A stretch of 64,000 bases of DNA from Scytonema hofmannii PCC 7110 (GTDB taxonomy: Bacteria; Cyanobacteriota; Cyanobacteriia; Cyanobacteriales; Nostocaceae). The number at the start of each line of letters is the position of its first letter. Position 1 is the first letter of the stretch. Below are positions 56,401 to 64,000 of the stretch, piece after piece. The notes beneath the pieces were generated by a model that saw only the letters and a program-made list of their open reading frames with translations, was not told the DNA's origin and did not search any database. The translations under genes were made by a program, and so were the position numbers. The DNA lies in assembly GCF_000346485.2 (NCBI RefSeq), contig NZ_KQ976354.1:9368666-9432665 (forward strand), written 5' to 3'.

Positions 56401-59400
56401 AGTGGAATATTATTTGCCCGTGCCGTCAGCGTAAATCCTTGTGCAGCACCCTCTCCATGAGTATCCGCTGCTCCAACTACAATCTGATAGCTGCCAGCAA
56501 TGGGGTTGTTCCAAGTTAGCAATCCTGTAGTGGGATTGATTTCGATATTGATACCGTCGGGTTTAGACAGCAGTTGGTAGACTAGAGTATCGCCTGCATC
56601 GAAGTCCTGTGCTACAACTTGGTAGTTATAAGCACTACCAACCGAAGCCTTGAAGACAGGAGTTGAAGTGATAACGGGAGCATTGTTGATGGCAGTTTCA
56701 CTCACAACTATTGTGTAGGTTTGGGTAGAGGTTGCCCCAAGAGCATCGGTCACGAACACTTCTACTGAGTGAGAACCGACTTGCGTACCTTGGGGTGTCC
56801 ATTGAATCACGCCATGATCGTCAATGGTCATGCCAGATGGCGTTTTGCCCAAATTGAAACTGAGTACATCGTTCTCTGGATCGCTAGCAACGACAGTGTA
56901 GCTGTAGGGTTGATTGAATGCTGCTCTTGTGACGGGATTTGAGACAATTGTGGGTGGAGCGTTAATGCCAGTCACTTCTAGGGTAAATTCCTGAGTCGTA
57001 TACCCACCCAACGCATCTGTCAGTTGCACGGCGACAGTGTGTTCGCCAATTTGAGTGCTGGTTGGGTTCCAACGCAACGCACCAGTCTGAGAATCAACCA
57101 CCATACCATCAGGTGCTGCCGTCAAACTCCACAACAGCAAATCGCCATCCGGGTCAGTACCTCTAAGATTGTACTGGTATTCTTTTTCTAGATTGGTGAG
57201 TGTATTGGGAGTAGAGATGATGCTGGGAGCGCGGTTAATTGCCAGATTGCTGACATTGATGGTAAATGATTGCTCAACAATTGCTTGAGAATCTGAAACG
57301 CGCAACAGTACCGAATTGTTACCAAACTGGTTGGGAGTCGGAGTCCAAACAATCGCACCATCAGAAATCGTCATCCCTTCTGGCTTTGAGAGCAAGCTGT
57401 AGCTGATGGCATCACCATCCGGGTCAGTTGCTTCAATTTTGTAGAGGTATGAATTGCCCAACCGAGTACTTGTTCGCGGTGTGGAAGTCATCACAGGAGC
57501 GCGATTAATGGTAGTCGTTGGGTCTGTTGGGTCTGTCATCAGGGGATCGACAATCACATTGAGTGACTGGAATGCTTCTCCACCTTGACCATCAGTTGCC
57601 CGAATCAGGATTTGCCAGGGTTCAACACCTTCTGTGTAGCCCGGATTTAAAGAACCACCCATTTGTGCTGCATTTGGCGTCCATTCTACTTGACCTGTAG
57701 TTGGGTTAATGGAAAGTCCAACAGGAGTATTGGGTGCATCAACCACAAGAGAGTAAGTTATGCTGTCGCCATCCAAATCCAATGCTTTGGCTTGATAAGA
57801 AAACAGTTTGGTTTCGCGAACATGGGCAATGTCGGGCGCAATAGAAGTAAACACTGGAGTGCGATTCCCCTGTAAAACTTCTACTTCAAACGCTTGTAAG
57901 TTAATACCACCCTTACCATCATTCACCCGTACTATGACTTGGTGTTTGCCAACTTGGTCATGACTGGGTCGCCAAGAAATTGTCCCGTTGGGGGCGACTG
58001 CCATGCCCTCTGGTTTGAGCACCAATTCAAAAGTCAGCTCGTCTGCATTCAAGTCAACAGCAGTTGCTCGGTAAAGTAATTTCTCGCCAACTCTCACAGA
58101 TGTGACAGGCGTACTCGTAAACTCTGGAGCGACGTTTTCACCACTCAACACAGAGTTGGTGTTGCCAAAATCAACGCTAAATTTCTGCTCGGATGCGGCA
58201 ATGGTGACAGACCAATAGTTGGGCTGAATTGGAGCCGTTTGCGTCCAACCGGGCTGCACCTCTTGGGCAATGCGATAAGTTCCTGGTGCAAGAGTCAACG
58301 AGTAATTACCTTGTGCGTCGGTGTAAGTAAAGAGTTCATCTGTATCCCGCATGCCGTCAGCATCAGCATCAACGTAAACCAACCAGTTTGCTAAACCAGA
58401 TTCATTCGCACCCGGTTTCCCCAAGCTCCGAACCACCATGACATTGTTCTCACCACCCATGGCGTTAAAGAGCAAATCTCCGGTTACGGGGTCAACGACT
58501 GCTCCAGAAGCGCCATCGTAGTTGCCGATGAACAATTGCTTCGTGCTGGCAATGGGGTTACCCTCACTATCAACTTCATAGGCGTTTATTGAGTCATTGT
58601 TCCATTCTGCCAGCAGTAAAGAAGCACCATTTTCAAACTTGGGTGCGGTCACGGGCATATACACAAAACCACCAGGTCTGTCCCCTATTGTTGTCTCAAT
58701 CTCAATTGAGGTAATACTGCCATCAGGAGAATAGTTGACAGTGGAGAAAGTGTTGTTTGCACCAGTGGATTTGAGTTGTAGAGCACCAGGTAGACCAAAA
58801 GGAACTTCTTGCAAACCGCGCAAGCTACCTTTCACACTGCTAACTAGCAATTTATGACTAGAAGTATAGTAAACCAGACCTGCATCAATGTATGGGGCGT
58901 AAGCGTAGTAGTTAGCAACATAGGGAGTTGTTGGGTCGTCATCATCGTCAAAGCCAATGATGTGACCGCCATCTCCACGCTGGACTTTCAGTTCCATGAT
59001 GACGCCACCACAGCTATCTGCTGCACCGCCAATTAATATCGTGTTGAAGTCAACCGTACCATCGGCGTTGCGTTTGAAGGTCATTCCTCCCAACATATGA
59101 GGTACGCCATTTGGCGTTCCCAAGTTATAAGCGGTGTATATATCCTTGAAGGTTTCACCGATAACAACCTGGTTATCTGGTGTCATATTGTTCGGATTAG
59201 TCAAATCCCGCTTGCCGTCACTATCAATATCTGCGTATACAGTCCCTTTGACAGTACCGGGAACAGTATCGCCGATCGCTAAGTCGATTGTTTGCGTATC
59301 AACACCACCGCGACCATCTTCCACGCGCACTGTCACTTGATGAGTGCCAACTTCTGGGCTTGACCAAATAATTTTGCCTGTGACATCATCAATGAACATT

Positions 59401-60147
59401 GCTCTGGGCGCATCCATTAACCAGTCGCCAGTCACAACTTGCCCGCCAGGTCCGTAGAGAGTCCAGTAGTCGTCATAGCTACCACCAATATTGTCGATGT
59501 AAATGGACTGACCCTGAGTGCCACTGAAGCGGTAAATGTCTGTCTCCTTCCTGTCGCTACCAAAGCTACCAGTCGTGAGTTGGGTGGCATTATTCTCAAA
59601 AGTCAGTTCAAAAGCATCTGAATAGTTTAACACGCGGAAGTTGTAGTCTCCGGTCGCTTCCCGATTGCCATCGACTACCAACCGATAAGTTCCTGTCTCT
59701 GTCAGAGTGAATCCGGGGAAAATACCGAAGTAATTGATTACAGTATCAGGACCCCGGTCATTTTGAATAGAACCGTTGTATAACTCCAAGCCACTTGGAG
59801 TGTACAACCGGACAGTAAAGTTGGGGTCATTGGTGTTGAGAGCATCAAAGTATAGCTGTTGACTCACTGTACCACTGAAGGTGTAGGTGTCGTTTTCCCC
59901 TAGTTTGCTAATATTGCCATTAACTTTTTGGTTCAAAGTCAGGGGGGTGGTGACAAACTCTGGCGTGACTATGCGTAATTTGTAATCTGTACCGACAGCA
60001 CCATTGCCCTGCATGACCAACAAATACTCACCCGTTGCGGACAGTGCAAATTCGTCGTTGTCATAGATGTATTTAGAAGTGACATAATCCCCCCCAGGGC
60101 CATAAAGAATCCAGGCATTTGGGTATTCGCCTGCTTGGGCGTCGAAG
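50460..60147 (-). CDS. Giant YD/RHS polymorphic toxin, C-terminal part, with deaminase-like tip (5' part cut off by an IS)
   Basis: The open frame enters from the IS junction at 60147; the first usable start is TTG 60023 (3187 aa). Order from TTG: PPC-like domains (about 1-200), a SdrD-B-like region (about 255-620, GTVKGTVYADIDSDGKRD), Ig/cadherin-like repeats (about 630-1300), a RHS N-terminal region (about 1480-1700), many YD repeats (about 1715-2900), the RHS core (LRQRYYDPNTGRFTRRD ... YANGNPANLIDPSG) and a unique tip. The tip has HAERRLI (His3134, Glu3136) and PAGICSSCWTEM (Cys3162, Cys3165), the zinc site of the deaminase superfamily. The target base is unknown. Any secretion signal would be upstream of the IS, so the fragment may not be exported or expressed. 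Confidence 0.88.
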
Positions 60148-62244
60148 TATAACCCACATTCCGCACTTCAAAATGTAGTACAGAGAGTCACATAATTCTT
60201 CTCAGATGCAGGTAAATAAAAATACACGAATTTTTTCAGTAGTTCGGCATTGAGTTGGCATGAAGAAATAAAGCAAAAGCAAAGTAGAAAATTGATTTCC
60301 AGCTTTTGATAAAACTAAATATACATTGATTAATTTCAAATGGGACAATCAGAAAAACTCAAAAATCTTTGATAGGTAAAAAATGTTCCCAATCTCAGAT
60401 GCGAAAATTAAGAATATCGACCACTTAGGAATAGTAGCTGGGCTGATTGACGAAATAGGAATAGTTGAAATAATAAATTCTAAATTAGGAATAGACACCC
60501 GAGAGAAGATTTCAGCGGGAATATTGGTGAAAGCAATTTTAATCAATGGATTAGGATTTGTATCAAGACCTTTATATTTATTTAGCCAGTTTTTTGAAGA
60601 TAAAGGAATCGAAATATTATTGGGTTCAGAGGTAAAAAAAGATTATATGAATGACGATAAACTGGGAAGAGTCATGGATAAATTATATAAATATGGATTG
60701 AATAATCTGTTTATAGAAATTGGATTATCAGTGATTAAAAAATTTCAGATAAATACAAAATATTCACATCTGGATGCGACATCATTTCATCTACATGGAG
60801 AATATAAAAGTGGAGAAAATCAGGAAAAAGAAGAAGTAAGCAGAGAAAGACCAATAATTGTAACCAAAGGATATTCTCGTGACCATAGACCAGATTTGAA
60901 ACAATGTATTTTAGATTTAATTACGAGTAGTGATGGAGATATACCATTATTAATGAGAGCGGGAGATGGTAATGAAGCGGATAAAGCCGTATTTGGAAAA
61001 ATTTTAGTAGAGTTTAAAAAGCAAATAGATTTTGAAAGTATTATGGTCTGCGATAGCGCATTATATAGTCAAGAAAATCTCCAATTAATTGAACATCTAA
61101 AATGGATAAGTAGAGTACCGATGACAATTAAAAAAGCACAGGGATTAGTGAAGTTTGTAGAAATAGAAGAGATAAGTCCAGAAGAAAGAGATAAAAGAGC
61201 AGCCCTAAACTTAGAAGGATATAAATGGAAAGAAGAAATAGTAAATTATGGTGGAATTAAACAAATATGGCTAATAGTAGAAAGTCAAAACAGAAAAATT
61301 AGTGATTTAGAAAAGCTAGAGAAAAAGCTAAAAAAAGAAAAAGAAAAAGTTGAAAAGCAGTTGAAAGCATTCAAAAAAGAAGATTTTGAAACACCGGAGC
61401 AAGCCAGATACAGACTAAAAGCCATTAATAAGAAATTGAAACTATTTGAAATTAAAGATGTTCAAATTTTTGAAAGTCAATCAAAAGAGAATCAGACTAT
61501 TTATAAAATATCAGGAGTCATTCATGAAAAAATAGAAGAGATAGAAATCCAAAGAAAAGAAGCAGGAAGGTTTATTTTAGCAACTAATTTAGTAGACGAG
61601 AATAAGTTAGAGCCAGAAGAAATTCTGAGAAATTATAAAAATCAACAATCATGTGAACGAGGATTTAGATTTCTGAAAGACCCATTATTTTTTGTTGATA
61701 GTTTTTTTGTAGAAAATCCTGAAAGAATAGAGACGATGTTATTTTTAATGTCTCTGTGTTTATTAGTTTATAATCTCGGTCAAAGGCAACTAAGAAACAG
61801 CTTAAAAAGAGTCAAGATGGGAATCAAAAATCAATTAGGAAAATTAACTTTTAGTCCTACATTAAGGTGGGTATTTCAATGTTTTCAAGGAATTCATATT
61901 TTAATTTTAAACGGTGTTAGTCAAATAGTTAATTTAACAGAAGAGCGTCATTTTATTTTGAATAATCTGCCATCATCTTGTCAAAAATATTATTTGCTTT
62001 CTTAATTTAAGCAGTATATGGAGAGTGAATAAAAATTTCTCAGTTTCCGAGGAAATCATAATTATTCCTCCAATTTTTAGTGCTTAAATAACCTGTTTTA
62101 TCAGTTAAATATTTGATAATTGATAATTTTTCTTTATGCCACGGATTGGTTCAATATTCTTTTCTTAATTATCCTAATTGTTTGACTTTTACGTTGATTG
62201 TAGTTTTTTTGTACTTCAATTTGAAGTGCGGAATGTGGGTTATA
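60148..62244. mobile_element. IS1634-family insertion sequence
   Basis: A 2.1-kb element bounded by perfect 24-bp inverted repeats (60148-60171 and 62221-62244, outer end TATAACCCACATTCCGCA) that continue imperfectly to about 35 bp. It holds one transposase gene and is clearly richer in A+T than its flanks. It sits within the giant toxin gene. The exact ends depend on how much of the outer TATA is target duplication. Confidence 0.88.
60383..62005 (+). CDS. IS1634-family transposase
   Basis: A 540-aa DDE transposase that begins with the family's N-terminal pattern (DHLGIVAGLIDEIGIVEIIN). It has a first catalytic Asp region in YSHLDATSFHLHGEY, a second around MVCDSALYSQENL and a Glu region in NYKNQQSCERGFRFLKDPLF. 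A lysine-rich coiled coil lies at about 312-345. The length is typical for the family and I see no frameshift, so the element may be active. The start ATG 60383 has an AGG 6-7 bp upstream. Confidence 0.92.
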   Translation: MFPISDAKIKNIDHLGIVAGLIDEIGIVEIINSKLGIDTREKISAGILVKAILINGLGFVSRPLYLFSQFFEDKGIEILLGSEVKKDYMNDDKLGRVMDKLYKYGLNNLFIEIGLSVIKKFQINTKYSHLDATSFHLHGEYKSGENQEKEEVSRERPIIVTKGYSRDHRPDLKQCILDLITSSDGDIPLLMRAGDGNEADKAVFGKILVEFKKQIDFESIMVCDSALYSQENLQLIEHLKWISRVPMTIKKAQGLVKFVEIEEISPEERDKRAALNLEGYKWKEEIVNYGGIKQIWLIVESQNRKISDLEKLEKKLKKEKEKVEKQLKAFKKEDFETPEQARYRLKAINKKLKLFEIKDVQIFESQSKENQTIYKISGVIHEKIEEIEIQRKEAGRFILATNLVDENKLEPEEILRNYKNQQSCERGFRFLKDPLFFVDSFFVENPERIETMLFLMSLCLLVYNLGQRQLRNSLKRVKMGIKNQLGKLTFSPTLRWVFQCFQGIHILILNGVSQIVNLTEERHFILNNLPSSCQKYYLLS

Positions 62245-63448
62245 ATCAACAGGGAGATCGTTAAAGCCATAAATTGCCAGAGTATAAGTACCCGTGCTAT
62301 GGAGCGTAGCTTCAAAGTCACTGCCTATATAAGTGTTCCAAACAATTCGATTGTCGGGTCCTACCAAATCCCAATACGTGTTTGGTGCATCCATTAGCGA
62401 GTCTAGATACAAACGTTCACCAGCCGTCCCTGCGAACTGATAAAAGTGAGTTCTTTGACCGGGGTCAAGCTGACCGCTGATGTCAGTATCAAGTGCTATT
62501 TGGTTATCCAAACCCACATCCAGCATACTGAAGCTGTATGCGTCCGTTTGTTCTCCATTGCCATCAACGATCAAGCGATAAGTACCGTTTTCTGTGAGGG
62601 TAAATGGACTAACATTATGTTCGCTCAGGTCGCGGTTAAAAATCGTAATGCCACTGGGACTGTAGAGGTATGCCCTAGTTGTGTAGTAACCGTTGGTGAT
62701 GGTATCAAAAGACAAACGTTGCCCAATACTTCCAGTGAAAGTGTAAACATCTTGCTCTCCCTTCTCAGAGATAGCATCGCTGATAATGTGAGGAGTATCA
62801 TTACTGCCCAAGGTCAACGATGCGGTGTTGGTATCTGGGGTAATAATTTGGAACTGATAGTCAACAAGGTTGCCGTCAAAGCCATAAATCGCCAGAGTGT
62901 AAGTGCCTGTGCTTGCAAGCGCTACCTCAAAGTCATAACTCATTTGGGTGCTGTGAAGCACTTGATTGCCCGATCCGACCAATTCCCAGTTTGTATTTGG
63001 CACACCCTTAAGCGAATCAAAAAACAGTTGCTGACCTGTAGTTCCCTCAAACTGATAAAAGTGAGTTCTCTGACCGGGATCGAGCTGACCGCTGATGTCA
63101 GTATCAAGTGGTATTTGGTTATCCAAACCCACATCCAGCATACTGAAACTGTAAGCATCTGTGCTTTCTCCATAGCCATCTATCACCAAGCGATAAGTGC
63201 CGTTTTCTGTGAGGGTAAATGGACTAACATTATGTTCGCTCAGGTCGCGGTTAAAAATCGTAATGCCACTGGGACTGTAGAGGTATGCCCTAGTTGTGTA
63301 GTAACCGTTGGTGATGGTATCAAAAGACAAACGTTGCCCAATACTTCCAGTGAAGGTATAAACATCTTGCTCTCCCTTCTCAGAGATAGCATTGCTAATA
63401 ATATGAGAATTCTCGTTGCTACCCAAGGTCAATGATGCAGTATTAGTA
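62219..63448 (-). repeat. Two 615-bp direct repeat units in the giant gene
   Basis: Matching blocks, such as GTATCTGGGGTAATAA at 62831 and 63446, recur with a 615-bp period. Each unit encodes two PPC-like domains. Long stretches are identical by eye, pointing to a recent duplication or gene conversion. Confidence 0.8.
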
Positions 63449-64000
63449 TCTGGGGTAATAATACGGAAGGTGTAAGGGACATTGCGATTAATGTTGTCCC
63501 TACCTCTTAAAGCCAGAATGTATTCACCATTAACAGGCAGATCTATCTCCATGTCATTCCAATTGTTGAAGAGAATCACTTTATTGCCTGCATCGTAAAG
63601 CACCCAGTCTAGATTAGTATTATTACTTGATCTGTCAAAATACAACCGTTGACCCGCAATGCCTGTGAAGCGGTACACGTCATCCTCTGACCCTGGATTG
63701 AGTACGCCAGTCTCGTTGCTATCCATTGGCGCAATGGGTACAACATCCAAGTCAAGCAAGCTAAAGCCGTAGTCACCAGTCGTACTACCATTTCCATCAA
63801 TCACCAGGCGGTAGTTACCAGTTTCTGTCAGGTTAAGAGGTCCTTCATATCTAGCATCAGAATTAACTACTAACTGACCACTAGGGCTGTAAATCTGCAC
63901 TGCCCACTCCCAATAGTTACCACTAAACTTGAGTGAATCAAAGTAGATACGCTGTCCCGAAACCATACTGAAAGTGAACGCATCTTGTTCACCAGGATTG
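62245..64000 (-). CDS. Giant YD toxin/adhesin, upstream part (5' end beyond the window, 3' end cut by the IS)
   Basis: The frame is open to the right edge, and residues before ATG 63966 continue the same domain (NPGEQDAFTFS), so the true start is outside. The fragment consists of PPC-like beta domains of about 100 residues (QDVYTFTGSIGQRLSFDTI, TENGTYRLVIDG). The frame enters the IS at 62244 after NDLPVDY and stops in it at 62134. Relative to the downstream part (LYFDAQAGEYPNAW at 60147) about 45-50 residues of the repeat pattern are missing, so the insertion was probably accompanied by a deletion. It probably belonged to the same polypeptide as 50460-60147. Confidence 0.8.

Noticed and set aside
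62446-63435. 329-aa plus-strand frame at the right end
   Set aside because: Shadow of the PPC-like repeats; its internal repetition mirrors the 615-bp units on the coding strand.

Overview
The window looks like a chromosomal segment of a filamentous, probably heterocyst-forming cyanobacterium. The signs are frequent HIP1 octamers (GCGATCGC), many heptameric short tandem repeats (GACCAGT, GGTTAGT and CTCCCTCA types), roadblock/DUF4388 genes, NHLP/NHLM RiPP genes and large WD40-STAND genes. No rRNA, tRNA or CRISPR array was recognised.

Layout. 1-1306 is the start of an ABC exporter (minus strand, cut by the window edge), followed by a secreted DUF6816-like protein and a tandem repeat. 3047-6883 is a plus-strand signalling cluster: DUF4388 protein, roadblock protein, protoglobin, MglA-like small GTPase, second roadblock protein. 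6944-21480 is a hybrid biosynthetic locus. On the minus strand it runs NHLP-type precursor, class II lanthipeptide synthetase (LanM), a 120-aa orphan, fatty-acyl-AMP ligase with fused ACP, cytochrome P450, and a KS-AT-ACP-aminotransferase polyketide synthase. A two-domain GNAT acyltransferase gene points the other way. 21667-25314 is an NB-ARC/WD40 STAND protein. 25813-35861 is a plus-strand NHLM-type export operon: ParA-like ATPase, HEXXH protein, double cNMP-binding protein, HlyD-like adaptor, C39 peptidase-ABC exporter, second ABC exporter. 36425-39442 holds a Ser/Thr kinase-FHA protein, a ChuX/HutX-like protein and a decayed gene.

39501-45455 is a second type I secretion set (PpiC-like isomerase, ABC exporter with a peptidase-like domain lacking the catalytic Cys, HlyD), with a four-helix-bundle gene between its HlyD and ABC genes on the other strand. 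45935-64000 is a polymorphic-toxin region: a broken domain remnant, a SUKH (SMI1/KNR4) protein, a 5'-truncated duplicate ending in a NucA/NucB-like nuclease remnant, a DUF416 protein, and a giant YD/RHS protein with a C-terminal deaminase-like tip. An IS1634-family element splits the giant gene, whose N-terminal part runs off the right edge.

How the genes may work together. The FAAL-ACP plus KS-AT-ACP-aminotransferase pair has the same logic as the loading end of mycosubtilin/iturin and puwainaphycin synthetases, which make beta-amino fatty acids. Here no NRPS follows. The acyl chain sits next to a lanthipeptide precursor, its LanM and a tandem GNAT of the sort that acylates lipopeptide RiPPs. 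I infer a beta-amino-fatty-acylated class II lanthipeptide, trimmed at Gly-Gly and exported by the nearby C39/NHLM exporter. This is the main candidate for a new system.

A second theme is repeat invasion. Heptamer arrays and two small inverted-repeat elements lie in almost every intergenic gap, supply the stop codons of several genes, and form in-frame low-complexity inserts in the PKS, one HlyD and one ABC protein.
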